Shown: positions 21,980 through 32,295, counted from the first letter of the stretch. The stretch is DNA of 64,000 nucleotides from Euborellia annulipes (GCA_023213315.1 JAKCPI010007950.1:1-64000), one strand, 5' to 3'. The notes: generated from the sequence alone by a model not told the origin. A program made the numbers and translations.

Positions 21980-22682
21980 TCAAATAGAGTTTCTTTATCA
22001 CTTGCTGGCTGCCATATATCTTCCTAATTCTAATAATTACCATTCAGCCATCGAAATCATATCTTGGTACTGACCAGGCACGATGTCTGTCGAAATATCA
22101 GCAAAATAAATGGTTGTGAGAGTGGTCCATAAAGGCTGTTATTTCTTGCATTATATTCTTTAACTTAAAACGGAGAGGGAAGAGGCGTTAATCACCCCAA
22201 CCCCCCTTCCTTCTTATGTTAACCTAACGAGAGTTTTTGTAATTGACCTCTTCAAACAGCTCTCAGAGAAGAACGTTCCTTTAAAAAAATATATATATAA
22301 TATTGACCGGGCTGGCTAAAAAGAGGGGGAACTCCTGAATAGGCTGTCAATCGGAAGATTGTTCATTCGAAATTAATCTCTGAGTACAAGGCTTCTAAAG
22401 CCCAGCTGTCAATTCATATTGAAGCCATCTCTCCCACCACATCTCCATCAATTCTTGCCATCTATTCTCTCTAATATGATGACATGTATTCAAAACGGAT
22501 GATAGATTCAATCACTTAAACAAAATACGCTAGCTATATATTTTTAGAAATTTCCTATTATTACTAGAATATTGTATACCGAACGTACCGTATATTATGC
22601 TTTAAAATGGTTAAACAACAATACAAATTAGATATCGGTATTTTGATAAAATGCATGTTTTAAGGATTCCTGAATTCAAAAA

Positions 22683-22760
22683 ATCTGGTATGACTGGTTG
22701 CACAGCAACTCTTACCTTCTGTATTTGTAAATTGTGTGCTATGCTTCTGACACTAGTAGG
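22683..22760 (+). repeat. Family A hairpin fragment
   Basis: AAATCTGGTATGACTGGTTG .. GTGTGCTATGCTTCTGACAC, a decayed 5' hairpin module without the family A body. Confidence 0.55.
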
Positions 22761-22799
22761 GGATAGGCTCCTATTTTGGGGAGGTTTTTTTTTGGATCT

Positions 22800-23130
22800 C
22801 TATAAAAGAACAATTGTATTAAAATTTCTTGAGTTGAATGGCTGTAGATATTCAAATTGGAAACAGGAACGGGAGCCTTTCCGGGAACAGCAGCCAGGTT
22901 AAATAAAAACTTTATATTTCTTAGCCGACGTTTCGGGTGCAAGTCGCACCCATCCTCAGGGCAAGCAAAATTGTCAAAATTTAGTACAGGTTAATCGGTA
23001 CTTAAAATTAATTTCATGTTTATACATGTATTCGTGCGTTCGTAGCTTTCTATGGTATGTACAATAACAAAAAACTTATCACAAAACGTTTTTACTGGCA
23101 CGACATTCAAATTGCTATTCGATTTCGATT
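22800..23130 (-). mobile_element. Hammerhead-bearing element, single arm
   Basis: Reverse-orientation relative of the right arm at 15,625-15,921. Shared blocks are TTTCTTGAGTTGAATGGCTG, CAGCAGCCAGG, the ribozyme, and TTATACATGTATTCG. Confidence 0.65.
22920..22965 (-). ncRNA. Small hammerhead ribozyme motif
   Basis: Minus strand: stem I CTTGCC/GGCTAAG (six pairs, one bulged T), CTGAGGA, extra T, perfect stem II GGGTGC/GCACCC with loop GACTT, GAAA, CGTC. All core residues intact. Confidence 0.75.
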
Positions 23131-24173
23131 CCGAGAAAATAAACATATCAAGTCGATTCCAAAATTGAAAAATCGACTTTTCGAGAGCCTTTTCCATCCC
23201 TAGTCCCTTTAAGATTCCCTTAAAAAGAAAATTTATAAAAATCTTTAATTTATTTTTAATTTTAATGGTAAAAAAATATTAACCCTTTTAAAATTCATTT
23301 AGATAAATCTCAAAAAGGTTAGAAAGCTTATAAAAATATACCATATACCTAGAATTAAATTATATTTTATAAAATGTCCTTAATCTCGTTGATATGAACT
23401 GAACTTTTGACATTTCATGCGGAGAGAGCCAAAATTAATCCAAATCTTTCCTCTTAACATATATTTTAAATTTGTACATTTCACACACTATTTCAAATTT
23501 CAAATATATAATAATTATTGCTAGAATGGTTATATTAAAAAAGTTTGACATTCTACCCCTACAGTTTATGACATACGTAACGAAAACTCATTAAAAGTCC
23601 AGACAATTATTTCCTCGGAAATAAATCCGTGCAAAAACAACATCAACAACAACAACAACCACTAATTATGTTGAACAATTGATATGACGGAGAATTAATC
23701 ATTAAAACAAAAAATATAGTAATCAGAGAGATGATCTATAATTTAAGAAAAAAAAAAAAAAAAACATGATAAAAGACTTGGAGATCTGCCCAAAAGAGCA
23801 AAACTCGCATTAACTGGGGAAAAAAAATCGGGAATGAATAGAAAAATAGTTAAATGTAGATGATGAACTTTTTTACAATATTTAGATGCTAAATAAAACG
23901 AATCGATATTCCTAAGGCATTGAGTTATTTTCTTCAGTAGACAATTCACAAATAGAACATTTGGTCTATCAACTAACCTATTCATACCATAAATTAAATT
24001 TTCCTTTTTTTTTTATTGAACTTTTGAGTAACTTTAAAGGCAATTGCAGGCCAATTTGGTATCGTTTCTGTTAAGCAGTGTCATAGCATAGTTTAATTTT
24101 GGTTGGGTTAGCTTGTGAAATGTCACTTGGTATTATTTATATTAAATAAAAATAAATATAACTACAAAAAACC
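23131..24173. other. AT-rich DNA, no gene seen
   Basis: Includes a short (CAA)n tract near 23,643-23,659. Nothing else recognised. Confidence 0.4.
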
Positions 24174-24181
24174 CTAATGTG

Positions 24182-24543
24182 CAGTGGCGTAGCGAGAGGG
24201 GGGGCAAGGGGGGTCATCATGCCCCGGGCGCTACTCACAAAGGGGCGCCAAACAAATTCGCAAAACAAAAAATAATTTTAATGTCCGGGAAAAAAATTAA
24301 AAAAATTTTCCGCGTGACGGAAAAATTTGGTTCCGCAAAAAAAAAATAAAATTTTTCCGCAGGAAGGGGAAAAATTCCGCAAAACTTAGCCCACTTAGGT
24401 AAAATGATTTTAACAGCAGGGCAAAAAATTTTCCGCAGGCAAGAAAATTTTTGAGTTCTATATACGCCCCTGTATAATGTTATGGTTTTCGAATGCGGGG
24501 GTGTGTTGTGCCCCGGGCGCGAGTTAAGCTCACTACGCCACTG
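24182..24543. mobile_element. hAT MITE family D, left boundary copy
   Basis: Begins CAGTGGCGTAGCGAGAGGGG and ends GCTCACTACGCCACTG. Subterminal GCCCCGGGCGC blocks occur on both sides. The interior is longer than in sibling copies, with degenerate TTTTTCCGC-type units. Confidence 0.85.
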
Positions 24544-25289
24544 ATTAAGAATCTACTTTTGTTATTTTTGTATCTCAATTATTTTTCGAGTTATACTCAA
24601 AAAACGATACAAAATTTGAGAAGGCTTAAATTAATACCCAGATAGCACACATTCGTCTTATGTATGTACATCCTATGTCCCGCCGCGACCTGTCGTTCGT
24701 CTTATGCAGATACAATTTGGGTCGCAGGACCTACGATGTAGGTACATTTATGGAGCTTTTCCTACATTCCATGCGTACATAAGGTGTCCCGTTTAGGTCC
24801 TGTCTATGGCCCCGTGCGACCCGAACAGTACCTTTGTGCGTACTGCCAGGACGAATCTTTTTGGTCCCGTGCGCGACCCAGGAATATGATTCTACATCCA
24901 AATTTGGTCCTGCAGATTCTTATTTATTTTCATCTTATTTTTGCGTTATGTTAAAAAAATTAAGACTCCATTTGGCATAGGACATTATCATGAAGAGGGA
25001 TTAACACAGTAAAAACTTAAATTATAAATAGTTTTAATTATTTTAATTTTTTTTTTTTTATTATTGTTTTTATATGGGAAAACTTTGAAACATAAACTCC
25101 AAAGCACAAAAGAAAAAGAAAAAACACATTTTGTATAACAACTTTTTTTTTTATTTGAGGAATAAGGATTTAAAATTAATAAATAATAATATTGAGATGA
25201 TGGCTGAACTATTAGCAGATGTGAGTAGAATGGCAGCCAGGAAAGAATTCAGACAAAAATTTAATCAATTTTTATCTAATTTTATTTCG

Positions 25290-25334
25290 ATTGCCGACAT
25301 TTCGGACACAAATCGCGCCCTTCCTCAGGACAAT
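25290..25334 (-). ncRNA. Small hammerhead ribozyme motif
   Basis: Minus strand: stem I ATTGTC/GGCAAT (one G-U), CTGAGGA, extra A, stem II GGGCGC/GTGTCC with two G-U pairs, GAAA, TGTC. The core is intact; the CG of the minimal stem III is changed to TG. Confidence 0.6.
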
Positions 25335-25440
25335 AGACAGTTAATAAAATACAGATGGGCGTATTTTGTTTTTTTTTTTTTTTTTTTTAACAATATAAAA
25401 ACACAATTCATGGGTGTACGATTCATTGTTTCTTGCTGAC

Positions 25441-25480
25441 CTGAGGAAGTGCGCAATTTGCGTCCGAAACGTCGGTAATC
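25441..25480 (+). ncRNA. Small hammerhead ribozyme motif
   Basis: CTGAGGA, extra A, stem II GTGCGC/GCGTCC with one mismatch, GAAA, CGTC. Stem I pairing is weak in this copy. Confidence 0.55.
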
Positions 25481-25587
25481 GAAATAAAATTAGATAAAGA
25501 TTGATTAGATTTTTGTCTGATTTCTTTCCTGGCTGCCATCTGCTCATTACTGTTAATAAATAATAATTATACAAAAAGATAACATTA

Positions 25588-25825
25588 TAAAATAAATAAA
25601 ATATACCGGTACATAATATTGCTACATTCATAAAATGGTCTAGGACTTTTTTTAAACAAAGATAAACATACATTTGGAAAAATACTGATTAAATTTTTAT
25701 AATCGTTGTTTTCTTCCATAATTCTTCCGGTTGATAGAAAAGACATTTCTATTTTCTCAAGGCGATTGTTCATTTCAGCAAACATACTTCTGTGAACGCT
25801 TTCAAAAGACATTAATTTATCTAAA
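25588..25825 (-). pseudogene. Exon-like frame in the 2.77-kb element
   Basis: On the minus strand a poly-T tract ending in TTTAG at about 25,819 precedes an open segment with balanced composition (MSFESVHRSMFAEMNNRLEK, then IEMSFLSTGRIMEENNDYKN). A possible GTATGT donor lies near 25,665-25,670. The Glu/Asn/Arg-rich heptad-like pattern suggests a short coiled coil. No family is recognised. It is possibly an exon of a decayed element-borne gene. Confidence 0.35.
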
Positions 25826-26097
25826 AAAAAAAAAAATTATAAAATTATTATGAAACAATTATTTAGATATTTTTTTGACAAAAAATTTCATAAAAAAAAA
25901 AAAAAAAAATTTGTCACCTCATGAATTTCGTTGGAACACAAATTGAAAAATACATCTTCTCAGGTCAAAAGCTGAATGCAGACTAAAGCTAGAAAGCGGT
26001 CAGTTTTAGCAGGCAGGTAGGGTCTATCCCTTTACAAAGGCCATTGACATTTTTGAATACAATGACGCTGGGTTTTTCCACAAATTTGTTTTATTTT

Positions 26098-26283
26098 TTA
26101 TTTTTTTTCCATTCCAGCTATCTTTTTGTCAATTCTAAGCCACTGTCCGCATTCCATTCGTCTAAATTTTAAGAGCATTTTAATTAGGCGATTTTCTAAT
26201 ATGTTATTACAATCATCATATAAATTGTGACAAGATTGCATTTCTTCTTGGTATATCAAACGAGCTCTTTTATAAACATGCAA
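26098..26283 (-). pseudogene. Exon-like frame in the 2.77-kb element
   Basis: 61 codons on the minus strand with protein-like composition (YQEEMQSCHNLYDDCNNILE and LKFRRMECGQWLRIDKK). It lies upstream, in minus-strand order, of the frame at 25,588-25,825, so the two could be exons of one former gene. No domain is recognised. Confidence 0.35.
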
Positions 26284-26744
26284 TTATAAATTATAATTTC
26301 TTTCCCAAATATTGGGGGTAAGCGGTAAGCCCTTTTTCTGCAGATTAATCAATCAAACAAGAATATGCAAATAAATGTTCCAATACCCAGAAAAATTGAA
26401 AGATTTTGGAAGATGAAATAAAAAGACAAACTTGTTTTCGGTCCTAATTTTATTTTATCTTCTATCTATATTACGGGCTTTCTCTTTAAAGATTTTATTT
26501 TTACAATAAATAATATAAATAATAAAAAATAAAACCAAACTTACCTTTTTATATAGGAATCCTAAAAAAACAATTATTTGTTCAATGTTCATAAAAAAAA
26601 ATTAAACAAAATATTTATACAAAAATTTAAAAATTTGATAAATTTTATTTTATTAGGATTAGCATTCCAACATATTAATGGATCATAACTTCACATTTGT
26701 TTTGGTAAATAAAATTGATAAAAAAAAATTTTCTTTGAAAAAAT

Positions 26745-27260
26745 TCTAAGTTTACATCCGGAAAAGGTCCGCTATGCGACCTACACTTGTATTTTTTTTC
26801 TTTTTTTTTTTGAAAAAAATTCTAAGTTTACATCCGGAAAAGGTCCGCTATGCGACCTACACTTGTATTTTTTTAGATATATTTTTAATAATTTCCAAAA
26901 CCCTTGAAAAACAGAAATAAATAATTTGAAAAAAAAAATTAACATTTTTTAAAAATATTCTATCTCTAAGCCGTATGAGGAACTGAAAAAAATACTTTGA
27001 AAATACAAAAATATTTTTTTGAAAAAAATTCTAAGTTCACATCCGGAATAGGTCCGCTATGCGACCTACACTTGTATTTTTTTTAAATATATTTTTAATA
27101 ATTTCCAAAACCCTTGAAAAACAGAAATAAATAATTTGAAAAAAAAATTAACATTTTTTAAAAATATTCTATCTCTAAGCCGTATGAGGAACTGAAAAAA
27201 ATACTTTGAAAATACAAAAATATTTTTTTGAAAAAAATTCTAAGTATATGTCTGGAATAG
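26745..27260. repeat. Tandem repeat, 209-bp period
   Basis: TCTAAGTTTACATCCGGAAA starts recur at 26,745, 26,821, 27,030 and, partly, 27,239: one 76-bp step, then two 209-bp steps. Each unit carries GGTCCGCTATGCGACCTACA, a version of the element's subterminal GTCC..GCGACC motif. Confidence 0.85.
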
Positions 27261-28244
27261 GTCGGGGCGGGACATCTTATGTACATACATGATTGGACGT
27301 ATCCGCCATGTTGGCCCGCTTTACTAACCATTTAGGTCCAGGTACGTCTTGGCCGTAAACTGGAACTAAGCGGTAGGTACATAAGACGAAGTGTGCTATC
27401 TGGGTATCATTAAACATAAAAGGTAGAAGATATTTAAGATATCGTATAAATTTTGTATTTAATGCAGATAACGAATCAATAAACACCAATTTTATATCTT
27501 TTTTTAGTTTTTAGCAAATTTACGAAAATTCAAGCAAACATAGATGTGACTCTCTCTTATAAAATAGAGCAAACTAGTAATTGACATAAATGTGTAAGAT
27601 TCAGGATTTAGTGCTGATTCTAATGCACTATTCACTATTTATATATGTTGAATAGTTTTTTTATTATTTTGAAAAGAAAAAAATTCATCTGTCAAAATTA
27701 ATTAAAATCGATTTTTTATTATTTTTAGGACATTCCTTGGCCGAAAATGGATTGTTTTAGTTAGAATATTTTATATTTTAATTTATTCAATCGATATCAA
27801 GCCCTAAATGTGTTTATTTAATTAAAAAACAATAAATTAAAAAATATTGGCGGGAGTTGACGTTAGAAGTCGTGAGTGTCATCAATAAACCCTCATTTTA
27901 TGTGGGCGTAGCTAAATAGGAAAATTCCTATGGCTTTATAATTAATTCAAGAGACCAGTTTTGCATTTTGCCTCAAATCCGTGAATGAATAAGAGAGATT
28001 TAGCGATTTTTTGAAAAGCGATCTCGCGCTAGACGAAAGGCTTAGACAAGAGTTACGCAAGTCTCCCTGGCTGGTCTCTGGGCGCCGATCGAATTGGAAA
28101 AAAAATTTGATGCTCTTCCATTAGTTGAAATAATTGTCAAATTGATTGATTTCATCTGTTTATACTCAAATTTTATAAAATTTAATTCTAAAAATGACTA
28201 TAAAATCTTATAATGTTGCTAAATTAAGGGATCTTAAAATTTTT

Positions 28245-28577
28245 ACTTTCCCTTACCTCTATATACATGTACTTTTTCAGTTTTTTTCGATTTTCTCAAA
28301 ATTCGCTCAAACTATTTTGATTAAAATTCAAAAATCATTTATTTTTTAGATGCTCTTTAAAATGTATATTTTCATTTTGCCCTCAGAATTGTTTGAAGCA
28401 CACTTTACTCTTGTACTTCATTGGAAAGTTAGGAGAAATGGTTGCTATGGTAACAAAATATAAATATTTTTCCATACTTATAAATTTTACATCTTGAAAA
28501 TCGAATGTGCCGTACCGTCGGAAACTAAATACATGTCGACAAAAAAAAAATCTGCTGGGCTTGTCACACCAAATTTT
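28245..28577 (-). repeat. Family A copy, inverted
   Basis: Runs from CTTTCCCTTACC (3' end) through TTGCTATGGTAACAAAATAT to a shortened hairpin at the right. It sits in the left palindrome arm and is absent from the right arm. Confidence 0.8.
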
Positions 28578-28890
28578 GTATACATGTTGTGGGTTGTTTA
28601 TAAACAACGAGCTAGTAAAATAAAATTAACAAGTCTCATAAATTGAAAGCTGAATTTTACGTAAAAAGAGGACATAAAATTTCATCCAATTCTGATATGA
28701 TATGAAATTTTTTTTTTTTTTTAGAGCGAGTCCTTTGAGAAAAATTGACTCTGCGTGGACCCTGAACAACATTCGTTGAGCGGGTGTAAACCTTTAGAGC
28801 GCTAATTTAACGAAACCATTGGATCTAGAAGGCTAGAAATTTTATATACACGTAGGCAAAAATACAGTGAATATAGATCAATGATCCTTT

Positions 28891-29230
28891 TTCCTCTCAT
28901 CTGATTGGCTAATCGGATGGTGAGATATAATGAAAAAATAAATGTTTAAATATTAAATTTTAGCTTCATCTAAGTAATCTCTAGGAAATTCTAAACTCAT
29001 TACAAAAAATCCGATGCAAATTGAAGAAGCGGTTTGCGAATTAGAGACATTTGAAGATTCAATGTTTTATTTCTTTTCTCTGTTAATTATTCCGACCTCT
29101 TAATTCGAGCAAAGGAGGGGAGGGCGGAGCCTGTCTGCTGCCTCCCCCTCCCCTCCTCCCTGATTATTGCTCTTGACCAAAGCGCGCCCTCCCCTCTTTT
29201 CTGAGAAAATAAAATAATAAAAAATTAAAA
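28891..29230 (+). repeat. Distal part of the palindrome repeat family
   Basis: Contains CTCATTACAAAAAATCCGAT and a GC-rich block (AAAGGAGGGGAGGGCGGAGC). Both occur inverted at 35,870-36,230, but not in the right palindrome arm. Confidence 0.7.
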
Positions 29231-29350
29231 TTATGTCTTCGGACAGATTAAAAAGAATTTTAAAGACTCGTAAAAAAAAAAAAAAAATTGGTACGATGGT
29301 CACACAAATTTCTCTTAACTTTTGCTGTGCTTTTCACACCAGATTTTTTT

Positions 29351-29600
29351 TTATTTTTTTTAAACACTCACATTCACACTCACACACACATTTACACATT
29401 CTTTTCGGCAAATTAGGCCATTTAAGCCTTTGACGATAATCGTTAATTATTAATATATCTATTGGGAGTCGGGCATTTCTATTTAAGCCATTTGGTGGTA
29501 TCCAAGTGGCGTTAAATAAAATCATCGGACTGCCTGACGCCCGAACCCGCGACGTTCGGTATAGAAGGGAGGCACGCTACCAATTAGACCAAGCCCGTAG
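29351..29600 (-). mobile_element. tRNA-derived SINE
   Basis: Minus strand: a tRNA-like head GGGCTTGGTCTAATTGGTAG (A box) .. GCGGGTTCGGGCG (B box) at 29,530-29,592, then body GGCAGTCCGATGATTTTATT .. AAATGGCTTAAATAG, then a GTGTGTGAGTGTGAATGTG tail. Related pieces are at 18,800-19,130 and 39,900-40,045. The head, body and GT-rich tail order is that of a tRNA SINE transcribed by RNA polymerase III. Confidence 0.8.
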
Positions 29601-29711
29601 GCGTTTGTGTTGAGATCTATGGTCGAGATATATTTCAAGATGTAAACTTTATAAACAAAGGAAAATATTTATATTTTGTACCAAGGCAACCATTTCTCCT
29701 ATCTTTCCTAT

Positions 29712-29819
29712 ATATAGTTATACATAGTTATACAGTATAGTTGTACAGTATATTGAAATATACAATGAATGAAAAGGATAAGGAAAAAGACAATACCCTT
29801 ATTTAAGTCATTTGGTTCC
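29712..29819 (-). mobile_element. 108-bp SINE-related insertion
   Basis: CCTATCTTTCCTAT is duplicated at 29,698-29,711 and 29,820-29,833. The insert ends with TTATTTAAGTCATTTGGTT, matching the SINE body, followed leftward by A/T-rich repeats. The 14-bp duplication fits LINE-type retroposition of a truncated SINE. Confidence 0.75.
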
Positions 29820-30020
29820 CCTATCTTTCCTATGAAGTACAAGAGTAAAGTGTGCTTCAAACAATTCTGAGAGCAAAATGAGAATATACATTTTAAAGAG
29901 CATGTAAAAAATAATTGATTTATGAATTTGGAATCTAAAGTGTTTTAAACTTTCAAATTATAATTTACCGCAGCGCGGTAAAATAGAATGATAGGAAAAA
30001 AATAAATGGTGAAATCTTTA

Positions 30021-30361
30021 TTTAACAAGACATGTGAGTGTTTTTTATTGATGAGGCCAAACATCCCATGGCCCCCGGGAATCGAACCCAGGATCTCCGC
30101 CTTTCCGGGGCATAGGCGTGCTTCCATTGCACCAGGCCACCGGACCCTCGACCTGCACCAATAAAACTCACGCACGCCTATGCCCCGGAAAGGCGGAGAT
30201 CCTGGGTTCGATTCCCGGGGGCCATGGGATGTTTGGCCTCATCAATAAAAAACACTCACATGTCTTGTTAAATATATCTATGACTCAGTTAAAGTCCGAA
30301 TCGAGGTATTTTGAATACTATTATCTTATTCAAATAATAGATCTCGAAAAATATTTAGCTA
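30021..30361. mobile_element. tRNA-related insertion with inverted duplication
   Basis: GTGAAATCTTTA flanks both sides (30,009-30,020 and 30,362-30,373), so the 341 bp looks retroposed. Inside, 30,020-30,121 and 30,172-30,273 form a perfect 102-bp inverted repeat around a 50-bp spacer. Each arm holds the 3' two thirds of a tRNA-like sequence plus CATGGGATGTTTGGCCTCAT and a short ACACTCACATG tail. Confidence 0.8.
30068..30140 (-). tRNA. tRNA-like sequence, SINE head or tRNA pseudogene
   Basis: 73 nt on the minus strand. The acceptor halves GTGGCCT and GGGCCAT pair fully with wobbles. The D arm is TGC/GCA. The T arm is CTGGG-TTCGATT-CCCGG, with a canonical B box (GGTTCGATTCC). The anticodon region is an abnormal long stem CGCCTAT/AAAGGCG with loop GCCCCGG, so no anticodon can be read. 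Most likely a tRNA-derived SINE head. Confidence 0.55.
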
Positions 30362-30471
30362 GTGAAATCTTTAGCTGAAGAACCATTCTTTCCGTATATT
30401 CATCATAATTATACCTCTTAAAACAGTGGATTAAAAAAAAAAATAAAAAAAAAGACAGTGGAGATATTCAA

Positions 30472-31808
30472 GTCACAAGGATCATTGATCTCTGAATGTT
30501 TGCCTACGTGTATATAAAATTTCTAGCCAAAAATTTCTAAGATCCCTTAATTTAGCAACATTATAAGATTTTATAGTCATTTTTAGAATTAAATTTTATA
30601 AAATTTGAGTATAAAGCTCAAACAGACAGAACGCGAAATTCGGTGTTGGCGTTTTCAACGCCGCGAAAGGGCGGAAATGTTGTATAAGGCAAGACTGTAT
30701 CATCCCCGTCACACAGGGGGCGAACTACGGGCGTAAACCTCCTTTCGCGCGACAGCTTTTTCGAGTTGTACAAATTTACAACTCCTTCGCGCGAACAGGC
30801 GAACTATCATCAAGATGAGTGATGTTAATGAAAAATATACATATACACAATACCGGATCGTACGCCCAGACAACGCTGCCTGTGTGGCTTAGCAAAAACG
30901 TCTTTCGTCGCGAAATGCGCGCGTAGCCTGAGCTCGCGAATTTCGTTTCTGTCTGTTTGAGCCTTAAACAGATGAAATCAATCAATTCGACAATTATTTC
31001 AACTAATGGAAGAGCATCAAATTTTTTTTTCCAATTCGATCGGCGCCCAGGGACCAGCTAGAGAGACTCGCGTAACTCTTGTCTAAGCCTTTCGTCTCGC
31101 GCGAGATCGCTTTTCAGAAAATCGCTAAATCTCTCTTATTTATTCACGGATTTGAGGCAAAATGCAAAACTGGTCTCTTGAATCAATTATAAAGCCATTG
31201 GAATTTTTCTATTTATCTACGCCCACATAAAATGAGGGTTTGTTGATGACACTCACGACTTGGAATGCCAACTCCCGCCAATATTTTTTAATTTATTGTT
31301 TTTTAATTAAATAAACCCATTTAGGGCTTGATGTCGATTGAATAAATTAAAATATAAAATATTCTAACTAAAACAATCCATTTTCGGCCAAGGAATGTCC
31401 TAACAATAATAAAAAATCGATTTTAATTTATTTTGACAGATGAATTTTTTCTTTTCAAAATAATAAAAAAACTATTCAACATATATAAATAGTGAATAGT
31501 GCATTAGAATCAGCACTAAATCCTGAATCTTACACATTTATGTCAATTACTAGTTTGCTCTATTTAATAAGAGAGAGTCACATCTATGTTTGCTTGAATT
31601 TTCGTAAATTTGCTAAAAACTAAAAAAGATATAAAATTGGTGTTTATTGATTCGTTATCTGCATTAAATACAAAATTTATACGATATCTTAAATATCTTC
31701 TACCTTTTATGTTTAATGATATTAAGCCTTCTCAAATTTTGTATCGTTTTTTGAGTATAACTCGAAAAATAATTGAGATACAAAAATAACAAAAGTAGAT
31801 TCTTAATC
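30472..31808 (-). repeat. Right arm of the 7.3-kb palindrome
   Basis: Reverse complement of the left-arm segments, in order. It carries its own private insertion (30,615-30,964) and preserves the empty sites of the left-arm insertions. Confidence 0.85.
30615..30964. mobile_element. Harbinger-like MITE, GC-rich
   Basis: The ends AGCTCAAACAGACAGAACG and its inverted partner (..TTTCTGTCTGTTTGAGCCT) form TIRs that extend into CGCGAATTTCG. TAA flanks both sides and the left palindrome arm shows a single TAA. The interior is unusually GC- and CpG-rich for this window (TTTCGCGCGACAGC, CGCGCGTAGC). A 3-bp TAA target fits PIF/Harbinger. Confidence 0.75.
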
Positions 31809-32013
31809 CTCATTAAATCCCCCATATTTTCCCAGTGTCATATGTTTAAGAAGTGGTTAAATTAAAAATCTTATATTTTTAGATTTTGTATCAATTAATC
31901 GAAAACTATTAGAGATATTAAAATTTCGTATGCAAATTCTTATTCAAGGTGAAATTTTATCCAGAAACGATGTATCACATGCCTTGTGTTGTGTTTAATA
32001 GATAGATAGTAGC

Positions 32014-32287
32014 TAGGGGCGTAGCGAGAGGGGAGGAGGGCAAGGGGGTCATCATGCCCCGGGTGCTACTCACAAATGGGCGCCAAATGGTCCGCAAAAC
32101 AAAAAATTGTTGGATAATTTTTATTTTAATTATAATTGATTTCTTGAAAATATATTTTAAATTTAGTACCAGTGTAATATAATAATTATGTATATTTTAC
32201 ATATATTTTATGGTTTTCGAATAGGGGGGGGGGGGGCGCTAAAAAGGTATTGTCCCCCGGGCGCGAGTTAAGCTCACTACGCCACTG
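32014..32287. mobile_element. hAT MITE family D, right boundary copy
   Basis: Left end decayed (TAGGGGCGTAGCGAG), right end intact GCTCACTACGCCACTG. The interior is collinear with 5938-6207 inverted. Confidence 0.85.
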
Positions 32288-32295
32288 CTAATGTG

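Larger units (their letters stand above)
25230..25539. mobile_element. Foldback with two hammerhead motifs
   Basis: TGGCAGCCAGGAAAGAATTC and its inverted partner bound two facing arms that share CAGACAAAAAT and ATCTAATTTTATTTCGATT. Each arm has its own ribozyme motif, at 25,290-25,334 (-) and 25,441-25,480 (+). The spacer contains a poly-T run. Confidence 0.8.
24637..27404. mobile_element. 2.77-kb TA-flanked TIR element
   Basis: The ends CCCAGATAGCACACATTCGT and its inverted partner (..CGAAGTGTGCTATCTGGG) form about 28-bp TIRs. TA flanks both ends, and the opposite palindrome arm supplies an almost exact empty site (CTTAATATCATTAAAC). Subterminal DNA has repeated GTCC..GCGACC motifs. The interior carries a nested hammerhead foldback, two exon-like minus-strand frames and a 209-bp tandem repeat. 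TA duplication suggests Tc1/mariner-type transposition, but no transposase is visible. Confidence 0.75.
24543..28890 (+). repeat. Left arm of a 7.3-kb imperfect palindrome
   Basis: Aligns in reverse complement with 30,472-31,808. The arm is interrupted by a TA-flanked element (24,637-27,404), a family A copy (28,245-28,577) and about 240 bp of extra DNA, then ends with GTAGGCAAAAATAC..ATCAATGATCCTTTT. Shared landmarks include ATTAAGAATCTACTTTTGTT, GGGCGCCGATCGAATTGG and AAATTAAGGGATCTTA. No coding frame is evident. Confidence 0.85.
29268..29940 (+). repeat. Family A copy, split twice
   Basis: Hairpin at 29,268-29,350, body from about 29,601. It is interrupted by a SINE (29,351-29,600) and by a 108-bp insertion (29,712-29,819) flanked by 14-bp direct repeats. 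Confidence 0.75.
24174..32295. mobile_element. Composite hAT-bounded 8.1-kb segment
   Basis: The outer flanks 24,174-24,181 and 32,288-32,295 are both CTAATGTG. The segment between (24,182-32,287) starts with the left end of one family D hAT MITE and finishes with the right end of another. The inner flanks of the two MITEs (ATTAAGAA and ATAGTAGC) do not match each other. This is what transposition of the whole block using the outermost ends would leave. Recombination between hAT copies is the main alternative. Confidence 0.6.

Noticed and set aside
25341..25673. 110-codon minus-strand frame
   Set aside because: Much of it crosses the hammerhead foldback and a poly-T run, so it reads as a shadow of a repeat.
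29945..30378. Two frames encoding the same peptide on opposite strands
   Set aside because: They are the two arms of the tRNA-like inverted repeat read in one frame, not proteins.
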